NCBI RefSeq assembly: GCF_004359215.1
Contig: NC_090621.1
Location: forward strand, 1,831,209-1,854,124
Reading direction: 5' to 3'
Source of the DNA: Bremia lactucae
Taxonomy: Eukaryota > Oomycota > Peronosporomycetes > Peronosporales > Peronosporaceae
Length of the DNA stretch: 22,916 nt
Every line of letters begins with the position of its first letter. Position 1 is the stretch's first letter. This document shows positions 1 to 8,692 of this stretch, piece after piece. The notes beneath the pieces are model-generated. The model was not told where the DNA came from. It did not search any database and saw only the letters and a list, made by a program, of their open reading frames with translations. The position numbers and the translations under genes are program-made.

Positions 1-1045
1 AGCAGATTATTCCTGCAATTTTCGATATGCTACATTGATGCGCTCAAGTGACTCTTGATCTTTAATTTTATTAGATCCATAGGCCGTAACTTGATCTTGT
101 ATTGCGCTGCAATTTCTTCAGGTGTTGCGTTTTCCGATACACCCAAGTCGTCGTAGCTCTTTTGACCCCAAAAAAACCATTTAGAGGTCCACCGCGCTGG
201 TGAAAGATATCCGCGGGCATTGTGATGGCTCCAGTGGAAGTGAAATTAAACAGTGGCGACAACAGCGCTGCTGTGTATTGCCATAGCCAACGAGACAGGC
301 ACTTGAATCTTGTGGCTCAAACGGACGATAAAAGTATGAACCGCATATCTGGCAATACTGAGAATGTTGTTATGGAAATCTAAGCGAAGCTCTGTGGTCC
401 ATGTACTCGTTCCTAACGTTTTCGGAAACCCAGAGCTTTCAAGGCCTGCGACCTCCAAAGCCATGCTGTCTAGAGAGCCAGGCTTTAAGCATCGTTTAAG
501 CGGCTGTCACCGAGTTTGCACGGGGCAGCTGGGGACGGAACGGGTGAATCATACGGCTTTAAACGACGCTCTGGGGCTGGTGAAGGCGTTTTAAATTGTA
601 CCGAAGAGTATTTACTGGTACCCTGCGAAAATACGGCGTCTGGTCTTGCTTAGGTAATGCCTGAGCTAAAACACGCTATCAATCAGACGAATGCCGAATA
701 ACCTCTTGCCAAGCCCCCGATTCATTTTGTTCATGATTATACGAAGGCGCTAAGCGCTTGAGATACGCTGCATGACTTGTGGATGTTTAGAATCGAACTG
801 CGCAACGTATGGAAAAAGCGCTCCTTGACTTCACGCATTTCTTCTTCGGTACGGTGTTGCTTGCCAGCTGGATGGCATGTTGTATTCTTTTTACGGCTTG
901 TAACGAGGCTTCCACGACGGATGAGGAAGCATAAACAGACTTAGCTTTATCCGTCTTCGAACGATTCTTCGGATGAGAAAGCATTAACAGACTTAGCCCC
1001 GTCCGTCTTCGAACGATTCTTCGGATAAATAACGTCATTTGCGGA
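1..1045 (-). pseudogene. Decayed Q-type FYVE/J-like gene, N-terminal two thirds
   Basis: Read on the minus strand from about 1045 downward, this is the Q-type N-terminal segment (590-1045; fragments such as VVEASLQAVK), then a FYVE-type finger region (about 250-470), then a J-like segment (about 20-165) running off the left edge. In the finger the anchor KLWVSENVRNEYMDH is visible, but its first cysteines are changed (paralogous copies have CMDC), and the RHHC core reads HSQYC. The J-like part keeps DQESLERINVAYRKL, but its HPD-equivalent reads GSN. Frames switch several times and stops interrupt, so no functional protein is expected. The order matches the revcomp of 7790-9600. Identification is by comparison between copies in the window and by known FYVE and J-domain patterns; the Q segment matches nothing I recognise. 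Confidence 0.62.
920..1023. repeat. 52-bp direct tandem duplication in the Q N-terminal segment
   Basis: Two adjacent copies (920-971 and 972-1023) both end in cgtcttcgaacgattcttcg and both contain acagacttagc. Equivalent places in other Q copies (near 8700-8760, 12545-12610, 17215-17275) have a single copy, so this is a local duplication private to this relic. It adds 52 bp, which is not a multiple of three, and so shifts the frame of the Q segment. Confidence 0.8.
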
Positions 1046-1113
1046 AAATTGAAATACATTTTAAAAGATAGCAACAGCAATTCTAAAAAAGGATGCGTAA
1101 ATCCTAGTAATTT

Positions 1114-1865
1114 TCGTGGCAAATGAAGTGCGTTTAGTGCGACCTGTTCACAGCCAAAATGCTAGCATTACGGGCAAAGCAGACAGCTTGTATTTCACAA
1201 CAACCGTAAGCTTCGCTAAAGTATCTTCAAAGTTAGTTGCCGTGTGCAAAGTTTATGATGTCTTGTATGCGCGAGAATGAGGCAAAGCTAGCCCAGAGCG
1301 TGGCAAATTGTATCGTACAGCGTATTAAAAGTATGGCTATGCTCAAATTATTGAATGGAAGGCTGTCGAGATTGAAGATCATTTTTAAGAGGACTAATCG
1401 TTTCTTTTAGCGCTCCTGAACGCTATAAGCCTTCTCTTGATGAAACCATCTTTACAGGATGCGCCGGTAATGTCCACAAAAGAAATCAAATGTCGACAAA
1501 GAAGTCAAATACGATTCCTGGAGATGGCATGGCTTTGCATGTTGCGGGTCTTGAAAAGCTCTGGGTTTCCGACAACGTTAGTAACGAGTGCATGGACTGC
1601 AAAGCCGCGCTAAGTTTCCAAACCACGTCCTTACCATTGTCAGATATGCGGTCTGCCTGTCTGGTTTGGCTATGGCAATACCTAGAAGCGCTGTTGTCGC
1701 AACTGTATTATTGCGCTTCAAGTAGAGCCATTTTAACACCCGCCGGATATCTTTGCCCAGCGTCGTCGACCTGCAAATCGCCTTGTCTTGGGTCAAGAAA
1801 GCTTTGACGTCTTGAGTGTATCGAAAGATGCAACGCTTCAAATGATTGCTGCGCAATACAAGATC
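1114..1865 (+). pseudogene. Decayed P-type FYVE gene, N-terminal half
   Basis: This gene lies head to head with the Q-type relic at 1-1045, about 70 bp away. It starts with the P segment (1114-1290; HSQNASITGKADSLYF-like reading, conserved at 8446-8634, 12280-12480 and 17311-17532). A broken linker (1300-1490) leads to an open stretch at 1490-1807 containing the FYVE entry KLWVSDNVSNECMDC. After that a frameshift destroys the RHHC core: other frames read YHCQ-like residues before the GYGNT-like stretch. The start of the J-like segment follows at about 1795-1860. At 1866 the sequence jumps into an unrelated part of the same family (T segment), so the copy is truncated by rearrangement. Stops after the P segment rule out a full product. 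Confidence 0.62.
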
Positions 1866-2000
1866 ACACGACGATCAAGTCTCCACATTTAGAGCTCGAG
1901 AGAACTCAGATCCGTACCAAAGCAAACGCTCCTGTCGACCGTCAGAAGCAACAGTTACAACGTATGGCCTGGCGAATTGCTCGTGCGGTAAAGCTGGCCG
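1866..2000 (+). pseudogene. Fragment of the charged coiled-coil (T) segment
   Basis: The stretch corresponds to 10445-10570 and 14285-14410 (SLHLELE..QIRTKANA type, rich in K, E, Q and R, coiled-coil-like). It is joined at 1866 directly to the J-like start of the P-type relic, skipping the S region. Near 1985-2000 it joins a short piece resembling the S region (ggccgtcggtagcac). It is a rearrangement product without its own start. Confidence 0.55.
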
Positions 2001-2019
2001 TCGGTAGCACATCGCGCGC

Positions 2020-3112
2020 ACGACGTCAAATAACAGAATGCGCGTCGTACTCGATTGCTTCTCAAAATGTAAATTTATCTCGCTGTGTTCGCTTTGTTTG
2101 TGTCTCTTTTCGAGCCTTCAAGGCCTTAAAATGAAATGTCGCTTGTTCCCGTCGAATAATCTGCGCAGCTTCGCGATTACGCTTGTACTCCTCCGTGTTA
2201 TACATAACCTTTTGCCGACTTTTTTAAAAGTAATGGAGCTGACCTATAGGACCGCCGAAAATCTTTCAAGAAGTCCGTTTCACGCAGTAGCGGGTGTAGT
2301 ACACACCCGTTAAAAAAGCGTCAAAGGCACTTTCCCGGTAGCCTCGGGGTATTCAATTTTCGGGAAATGGCAACGCCTTTGAATTCGAAAATTCTCATAG
2401 CTCTACAAAGAGCCACCCAAAAGCGGTCATAGTGCGTTTTTTAGAATCTGGAACTCGTGTGAGAGTGCGAGGTCCGACTCGATGACTTCATGAGAGGCCG
2501 CTTTGGTAGCAGCCTTATTTGGTTCGCAGTACGTCTTGACCATAAACATTTCCGTGTCCGGCATCGTGCCGTTGCCTTTTGCTCTCCAGTTCACAGAAAT
2601 GTAGAGCTTTGTCAAGTACTCGAAGCCCGTTGGGGACTTCGCAACAAGATCCATGAGAGTTTGATAAACTCTGACAGGTTTTCATTACACGACGTGCACT
2701 GACGCAGGGGCATGGGACACCAAGCTTGGAATTGGATTTTGACTCGACACTGCATTGATTGCAGACATTACGGGTACATCGTGCTATTTGGTTTGTGATG
2801 CTAAAGACAAGACCATTTTGAAGAAATGGTCAAGATAGGACGCAGTAGAATTGCGATATGTTGCAGTGGTCGAAACATCGTTCGGATTGGTCCGAGGCCA
2901 GTGTAAAGGGACGGAAGTACACTTGGCACTCTGTCTGGTCTGTTCGAGCAGTCTCGAACACAAAGTGGCTCATTGTATCACTTATAACTTGAGACGAATC
3001 TGGAGCCTTTTCTTAATTATTTCATTTGAGCAGTTGGATCGTGCAATTTTCGATACACATCATTAATGCGCTCAAGTGTCTTTTGATCTTCGATTTCGTC
3101 AGATCCATAGGC
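2020..3112 (-). pseudogene. Inverted C-terminal part of a FYVE/J-like gene (T, S and J-like segments)
   Basis: Read on the minus strand from 3112 downward, the order is J-like segment (3000-3112, reading YGSDEIEDQ then LERINDVYRKL), S region, then T coiled-coil (about 2030-2260). The best preserved stretch is 2427-2654, an open frame of about 75 codons containing SPTGFEYLTKLYISVNWRAK and a PDTEMF-KTYCEPNKA stretch. The same residues recur at 7204-7467, 9967-10212 and 13812-14024, so this frame probably reflects the ancestral protein. Its function is unknown. Both ends are abrupt: 3112/3113 switches to plus-strand U sequence and about 2000-2020 switches to plus-strand T sequence, consistent with an inversion. 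Confidence 0.58.
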
Positions 3113-3531
3113 CGTGGATTGCAATCGTGCAGTGTCGAGATAGATTGCCAATAATTTTATTGTGCACTCGTATGGTATATTTCACTCAACCAAAGACGAG
3201 AAGGACAAGGTACCTCTTGAGCTTGTTGAGATACATGCGCAATTTATTAAGATCCAAGAAATTGAACCGGAATCGTTGGTCGAGAGAGGAGCCTTTGTCG
3301 ATGAATAGTAAATGAAGTTGGCCAAAGAGCGAGGACATTGGACGAGTAGCCGTGCAAATACGAATTGTGAAGATGCAATGTGCCGCGATGAAGACGCAAG
3401 GTGCTAGCAAGAGGACATGATTACAAGCCTCTGGAAGCCGAAGTCGGCCAGAAGAAGGTCAAGACCATTAAAGCAGACTTGTTGGCGCTTAGAACGGAGA
3501 TCAATGCCAATACCCGCTCAATTGATTAGCG
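3113..3531 (+). pseudogene. C-terminal (U) segment of a FYVE/J-like gene
   Basis: The plus strand gives LVELHAQFIKIQE-like and KTIEADLLALRTEINANTRS-like residues, ending at a TAG at 3529-3531. Charged heptad-like spacing suggests coiled coil. A stop near 3309 and frame changes break the reading. This is the only copy that keeps the ending NTRSID-stop: the copies near 11130, 14970, 6190 and 19320 are cut at ADLLT and joined to a duplicated tail of the nuclease-like gene. It is convergent with the intact nuclease-like gene, whose stop is about 150 bp away. Confidence 0.5.
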
Positions 3532-3682
3532 TCGGTCGCCCCACGAGGGTCTCACATGCTATAATGCACTCGAAGTCAGCTTAGAGTGTTGCTTATGGCC
3601 AAATGATTTTTATTTAAGTCTGCATGACCGTTTAAATTTGATTTCGAACCATTTGTGAAACACAACGATTCTATTCAAACTC

Positions 3683-4645
3683 TTATCTAAGACTACGGAT
3701 GATATCACTCATGACGGTTCGTAAATTGACAATAGCATACGGGTTGACTCCATTTGGAAGAGGCTGATTAGCAGGGATTGACAAGATACGGTGCATGTCA
3801 AATGTGACATTGTCAGTGGGCCGTTCTGGGTCACGAAGTCGAATTTTGTGTCGCAAAGGTTGCGGCAGGACACGAGGCGTGACGATATCATAAAGACGGT
3901 ATTCAATTTGTGTTGCAGAAGCACTGACTTTCAGTAGGAGAATGTACTGAATGCCAGAATATTCGCACCACCAACGTGCAGCTCGCTCTAGACTTGCCCA
4001 TGGTTGCCATCGTCCAACTTCAACTGCTAGTGTCACCCAATCGGCGATAGTTCGTGGTGCTGGCGGGGGCGTTTGGTTTGGAGTTGATCCCATCGGACCA
4101 AATGTTGCATCAGCCTCCTTCTTTGGGTAGCCGGCTCTGATAGCTGTCATTGAGCCTCCCATTGCAACCTCGCGCGAATTTCCGGTAGCAGCCACGAAAT
4201 GTATGGTAAACTGTAGTGACGTGCATTCATGTACTCTAGTTGGCAGATCCACAATAAAAATCTGTCCTTTATCGTTGAGGTCCAAAAATCGGAGAGCAAC
4301 TTGCAGTCCTTCACCATCACCAATATACTTGTTGAAGGCATCACTAGATACCGCATCGCAAACGAGGTATGGGTCGATTTCAGCGCCGTCTTGATCAAAA
4401 TACCCCGCGACGTGGTCGATTCTAAGTGCATTCATAATGTTAGAAATCTCATTAGCAGTTTTAAAGCGGGTAGAATTCGACGTCATGCTTTTATTAGCAC
4501 CCGAAGCCTCTTGATTAAATCCGGATACTCTTGGTCGCTTGGGTATCGAACCATAACAGTTCGAATCCCCGTCGCCCAAATTTGAGACACTCATTGGAAA
4601 TACAAAAGTGTACGATGCTTGTGTTGGGCTGATTGCCAAAAGCAT
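3683..4645 (-). CDS. PD-(D/E)XK nuclease-like protein (intact copy 1)
   Basis: This frame of 320 codons is uninterrupted. The C-terminal half carries the pattern of a eukaryotic (fungal/oomycete) PD-(D/E)XK, Uma2-like family: KEADATFGP (residues 176-184), then LAVEVG (206-211), then a helix LERAARWWCEYSG (219-231), then the strand ILLLKV (235-240). D179 and E209 are the likely metal-binding acids; the matching lysine is not assigned with confidence. Residues 1-60 are polar and low in homology. The first ATG (4645) is chosen because the same start and downstream residues recur in copies at 16083 and 18547; an internal ATG at 4594 (MSVSNLGDGDS) is also conserved and could be used. It ends SLR-stop, unlike the other copies, which end NSL-stop. 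No signal peptide or membrane segment is evident. Nuclease activity is inferred, not shown. Confidence 0.72.
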   Translation of the reverse strand: MLLAISPTQASYTFVFPMSVSNLGDGDSNCYGSIPKRPRVSGFNQEASGANKSMTSNSTRFKTANEISNIMNALRIDHVAGYFDQDGAEIDPYLVCDAVSSDAFNKYIGDGEGLQVALRFLDLNDKGQIFIVDLPTRVHECTSLQFTIHFVAATGNSREVAMGGSMTAIRAGYPKKEADATFGPMGSTPNQTPPPAPRTIADWVTLAVEVGRWQPWASLERAARWWCEYSGIQYILLLKVSASATQIEYRLYDIVTPRVLPQPLRHKIRLRDPERPTDNVTFDMHRILSIPANQPLPNGVNPYAIVNLRTVMSDIIRSLR

Positions 4646-5081
4646 GATTTTTCGATTGCTTTTTCATTTATATTCGGAACTATAAACTTGGGGTGCTGCT
4701 TCTGCTGGGGTTTCAAATCGTGGTGTCGTACTTCCACTATCGGCTGATATATATCAAATTTGTTGAAGTTACCGTATTAACGATGTTCTGCTGCCATATC
4801 CGCATAATTATTTCTTATGCAGCCTTTACATATCATATTCAGCATAAATATAATGATGCCAGCAGAACATCGATGAAAAAGCAAATTTATAAAGTATGGT
4901 ATATTTTATGTAGCATAATGTATGATGCTTCGAATTGTTCCAGCAGAACCTCGTTGAAAAAGGAACTTCAACGTTTTTTTATTTGCCGCCTAGCGGCAAT
5001 AACGACATTACAATTGGAAACCCCAGCAGCAACACCTCAAGATAATACTGCCGCAAACAATTAAAAAAGCAACGAAAACTT
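4646..5081. repeat. Imperfect palindromic flank between divergent nuclease-like 5' ends
   Basis: The left arm (ggggtgctgcttctgctggg near 4690) is inverted in the right arm (ccccagcagcaacacctca near 5020), and the centre is AT-rich with direct and inverted GCATAAT/ATTATGC-like words. The 18-bp motif CCAGCAGAACATCGATGA or its complement occurs at 4778-4795 (-), 4859-4876 (+) and 4940-4957 (+). It separates the start of the intact gene (4645, minus) from a decayed copy of the same 5' end (5082, plus), so it may hold a shared bidirectional promoter or be the inverted terminus of an element. The equivalent is 16084-16516. A 123-codon open frame at 4693-5064 crosses the arms and is not conserved at 16100-16500. 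Confidence 0.7.
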
Positions 5082-5240
5082 ATGTCTATGGCAATCAGCG
5101 CACGAGTGTAGAATTCTGGTGACAGGGAATCGGACTGGGATGGGTCCAAACCTAAGCGACCAAGATGATCTGAATTAAATAAAGAGGAATCGGGTGTAAA
5201 GACAAGTGTGGCGTCGTTGTGGTGATTGCTTGAGGCAATA
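5082..5240 (+). pseudogene. Decayed 5' end of a second nuclease-like gene, divergent
   Basis: Starting at ATG 5082 the DNA follows the 5' end of the intact gene: a ggcaatcagc word, gtgacaggga matching gcgacgggga, cctaagcgaccaaga matching cccaagcgaccaaga, and an aagaggaatcgggtg word matching aagaggcttcgggtg. The alignment ends at about residue 50 of the protein and stops interrupt it. It points away from the intact copy at 4645 across the palindromic flank. The same truncated partner is found at 16517-16680, so truncation preceded duplication of this arrangement. Confidence 0.6.
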
Positions 5241-5244
5241 AGTT

Positions 5245-5430
5245 TTGTTGCATTTTTTCACTTATATGTGGCAGTATAATTTTGGGGTGTTGCTGCTGCT
5301 GGGGTTTAAAATTGTAGTGTCGTAATTGCTTCTAGGCTAATACTAAGAAATCGTTGAAGTTGCTTTATCATCGACGTTCTGCTGGCATATTCACATTATC
5401 ATACTTGATACAGCACAAACGGGTTTCTTG
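5245..5430. repeat. Additional inverted arm of the palindromic flank
   Basis: ggggtgttgctgctgctggg near 5285, followed by gtagtgtcgtaattgcttctagg and the 18-bp motif at 5368-5385 (-), is the inverse of the arm at about 4935-5060. The decayed 5' end at 5082-5240 is therefore itself bracketed by inverted arms. The same bracket exists at 16390-16860. Confidence 0.6.
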
Positions 5431-5813
5431 GCGCGTGTGTTTTAGTTCTTTGTAATGTTGGGCGTTCATGTTGCTAATACTCGCTTCAAATCTTAAAAAA
5501 ATAATTATCATATTGCAAAACCGCAACAAATGTATAATGACAAAGTCAGATTAGTCGTAAAAATCAGTTGGCGTAATTCGATCAAATTGCACCAACTGAA
5601 TTCTCCGGCATAAAAACTTTGAGTAATCTTCACTCAAGCAAGATGGAAGTAAGAAATGACTCATGTTTAATGTAACAGATATAGCATACCGTTGCTTAAA
5701 ATATTGCTATTAAGAACTACCTGGAAAAGCAATTCGGTCGTATAACTACAGAAATTACTTTCCTGATTGTCTGCAGTTCCGGTCATTACTAAAAACGATT
5801 AATGTTTCTAAAT
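5398..5813. repeat. Non-coding block, inverted copy at 17954-18370
   Basis: From cttgatacagcacaaacggg through attactaaaaacgattaatg this block is the reverse complement of 17954-18370 with scattered substitutions and small indels. I see no gene in it: the 109-codon open frame on the other copy (17987-18316, plus) is broken here by frameshifts and stops. Immediately after 5813 the sequence jumps into the C-terminal end of a nuclease-like copy, whereas 17953 borders AT-rich DNA, so 5813 is a rearrangement or deletion breakpoint. Confidence 0.72.
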
Positions 5814-5829
5814 ATTGTTGCTCAATATT

Positions 5830-6029
5830 TTTTCAATTCTGCAATTCTGCCGCAACCTTTGCAACACATAATTCGACTTCGTGACCCAGAACGACCCACT
5901 GACAGTGTCACATTTGACATGCGCCGTATCTTGTCAATCCCTGCTTATCAGCCGCTTCCAAATGGAGTCAACCCGTATGCTTTTGTCAATTTAAGATCCG
6001 TCATGAATGAAGTCATCAGTAGTCTGTAA
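5830..6029 (+). pseudogene. C-terminal fragment of a nuclease-like gene
   Basis: The plus strand encodes the last part of family 2: LPQPLQHIIRLRDPERPTDS, then MRRILSIPAYQPLPNGVN, ending in SSL and a TAA. The catalytic half is absent, lost at the breakpoint near 5814-5830. The terminal TAA belongs to a TGTAAC word that begins an LTR-like insert at 6025 (see that entry). Convergent family 1 relic sequence follows from about 6190. Confidence 0.75.
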
Positions 6030-6195
6030 CGGGTTGTACTGCTACATGCATATTTACTTTAAAGTAACTGTTATTTCCAATAACAAAAAATATAAAAGGA
6101 GGTTAATATTAGGCAATTGTTATAATCACTCCCTTTTTCGGTATGCTACTGTCAATTTACGAACCGTCATGAGTGATCTCATCCTCTTACCCAAC
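6025..6195 (+). repeat. LTR-like fragment plus duplicated nuclease-like C-terminal tail
   Basis: TGTAACGGGTTGTACTGCTA at 6025 resembles the 5' end of the LTR at 21245 (TGTAACGGGG... then GTTACATG). About 110 bp later a second copy of the nuclease-like tail appears (tatgctactgtcaatttacg...tgagtgatctcatc, about 6138-6185). The same LTR-like word, spacer and second tail occur at 11150-11290 (minus), 14990-15128 (minus) and 19159-19320 (plus), but not at the intact copy 3683-4645. It is therefore a shared derived feature of one subfamily. Confidence 0.65.
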
Positions 6196-8634
6196 AAGTC
6201 TGCTTCGATGGTCTTGACCTTCTTCTGGCGGACTTCAGCTACCAGACGCACGAACACGTGCTCTTGCTAGCACCGTGCGATTTCACGCTGCGCATTGCAT
6301 CTTCACATTTCGTATTCGCACGGCTGTCGTCGAATGTCCTCGCTCTTTGGCCAACTTCATTCAGTATTCGTCGACAAAGGTTCATCTCTCGCCCAACGAA
6401 ACCGGTTCCTTTTCTTGGATCTTAATCAATTGCGCATGTAACTCAACAAGCTCAAAGATACCTTGACCCTCTCGTCTTTGGCCGACTGAAATATACCTTA
6501 CGAGTGCACAATGAAATTATTGACAATGTCTCTCGATACTGCAGGATTGCAGGCCTTGGACAAATAATAACGATATTTCAATCACTGCGCCATATCGCAC
6601 TTCTACTGCGTCGTATCTTGCTTAAAATTATCCTTGGATTTCGTAATTTCGACCATTTCTTCAAAATAAGTCTCACCTTCAGTATTACGAAACGACTGGC
6701 CGCGTGCGACGTCAAATTACAAAATGTGCGTCGTACTCGACTGCTTCTCATATTGTTATTTTCTCGCTTTATTCGTTCCGTTTGCGTCTCTTTTCGAGCC
6801 TTCAAGGCCTTAAAATGAAAAGTCGCTTGTTCCCGTCGAATATTCTGCGCAGCTTCGTGCCTTCGCCGCTTTTCAGCACAAGCAATTTGCTGCGCAGACG
6901 CCGCTTATGTTGCTTCTGATGGTCGACAAGAGCGTTAATTTTAATACGGATCTGAGCTTTCTCGAGCCTTAAACGTAGAGACTTGGTCAATGTGTTGTAC
7001 GCGTCCGTGTTAAACATAACCTTTTAGCGATTCTTATAGAGTAATGGAGCTGACCTCGAGGACACCCGAAGATATTTTGAGCAGTCCGCATCACGCAGTA
7101 GCGGGTGTAGTACGCACCCATTAAAAAACGTCAAAAACACTTTCCCGCTAGCCTCGTGGTACCCGATTTTCGGGAAAATGGCAATGCTTCTGGATTCGAA
7201 AGTTCACCTAGCTCTACAAAAAGACACCCAAAAGCAGTTATCCTGGATTCTTTCTAGAATCTGAAATTGGTGCGAGAGTGCAAAGTCCGGCTCGATGACT
7301 TCATGAGAGACCGCTTTGGCAGCAGCCTTGTTTGGTTCACAGTACGTCTTGAACATGAATGTTTCCGTATCCGGCATCGTGCCATTGCCTTTTGCTCTCC
7401 AGTTCACAGAAATGTAGATTTTTGTCAAGTACTCAAAGCCCGTTGAGAATTTCGCAACAGGATCCATAAGAATTTGATAAACTCCGACGGGTTTTCAGTA
7501 AACGACGTGGCATAGGACACCAAGCTTGGAATGGGTTTCGACTCGACACTGCATTGATTGCAGACGCTTCGGGTACATCGCCGACAATAGTGCTACCGAC
7601 GGCCAAGTTTGAAGGTACGGAAGTACACTTGGCACTCTGTCTGGTCAGTTCGAGCTGTTTCGAACACAAGTGGCTCATTGTATCATTCATAACTTGAGAC
7701 GAATCTCGAGCCAATTCTTTATTATTTCATTTGAGTAGTTGGATCGTGCAACTTTCGATACGCATCATTAATGCGCTCAAGTGTCTCTTGATCTTCGATT
7801 CGTCAGGTCCATAGACCTTCACTTGATCTTGTATTGCGCAGCAATTTCTTCAGGCGTTGCGTCTTTCGATACACTGAAGACGTCGTAGCTCTCTCGAACC
7901 AAAAAATAGCGATTTGCAGGTCCACGACGCTGGTGAAAGATATCCGCGGGCATTGTGATCGCTCCAGTGGAAGTTTAATACAGTGGCGACAACAGCGCTG
8001 CTATGTATTGCCATAGCCAACAAGACAGGTACTTAAATTTTGTAGCTCAAACGGACGACAAAAGAAAAAACCGCATATTTGGCAATAGTGAGAACGTGGT
8101 TTTGGAAATCTAAGCGCGGCTCTGTGGTCCATTCTCTCGTTACTAACGTTGTCGGAAACCCAGAGCTTTTCAGGACCCGCGACGTCCAAAGCCATGCTGT
8201 CTCTGGGAATCGTATTTGACTTATTTGTCAACATTTGATTTCTGTTGTCGACATTACTGGCGCATACTGTAAAGGTGATTTCATTTAATGAAGGCGTATA
8301 GCGTTTAGGAGCGCTAAGAGACACGTTTAGCCCTCTTGAGAATGATCTTCAATATCGACAGCCTTCCATTCAATAATTTAAGCATTGCCGATACCCATAA
8401 TGCTCTGCACGATACAATTTTGCCACGCTCTGGGCTAGCTTTGCCTCATTCTCTCGCATACAAGACATTATAAACTTTACACACGGCAACTAACTTTGAA
8501 GATACTTTAGCGAAGCTACCAGTTGTTGTGAAATACAAGCTGTCTGCTTTGCCCGTAATGCTAGCATTTTGGAAGTGAACAAGTCGTACTGAACGCACTT
8601 CATTTGCCACGGAAAATACTAGGATATTGCGCAT
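6190..8634 (-). pseudogene. Full-length P-type FYVE/J-like gene relic
   Basis: On the minus strand the order is P segment (8446-8634, HFQNASITGKADSLYFTTTG region), linker, FYVE region (8001-8230), J-like segment (7740-7900), S region (about 7030-7720), T coiled-coil (6580-7020) and U tail (6190-6500). The FYVE frame reads KLWVSDNVSNERMDH, then SHYCQICG, then a GYGNT-like stretch: two metal ligands are already replaced. The J-like part opens with YDVFSVSKDATPEEIAAQYK and has GPD where active J domains have HPD, then a 1-nt deletion. The coiled coil has QKQHKRR...LRLRLEKAQIRIK-like residues. Frame changes and stops between segments make this a pseudogene. FYVE domains bind phosphatidylinositol 3-phosphate and J domains contact Hsp70; either role in the living ancestor is inference. 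Confidence 0.65.
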
Positions 8635-8692
8635 CCTTTCTTACAATCTATCATTAAAATTTTATTTAAATTTTCCGCAAGTTGAAGTTATT
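8635..8692. promoter_or_regulatory. Conserved gap between divergent P and Q segments
   Basis: This short AT-rich gap (tatcattaaaattttattta type) separates the starts of P-type (minus) and Q-type (plus) genes. The same head-to-head arrangement with a short gap recurs at about 1045-1113, 12481-12540 and 17290-17311. A shared bidirectional promoter is the simplest reading, but I recognise no oomycete initiator element in it. Confidence 0.35.

Noticed and set aside
4693..5064. 123-codon open frame in the palindromic flank
   Set aside because: It crosses both arms of an imperfect palindrome and has no counterpart in the equivalent flank at 16084-16516.
4640..5430. CRISPR-like array from repeated 18-bp motif
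   Set aside because: Spacing is irregular, orientation alternates and the context is eukaryotic; not an array of repeats and spacers.
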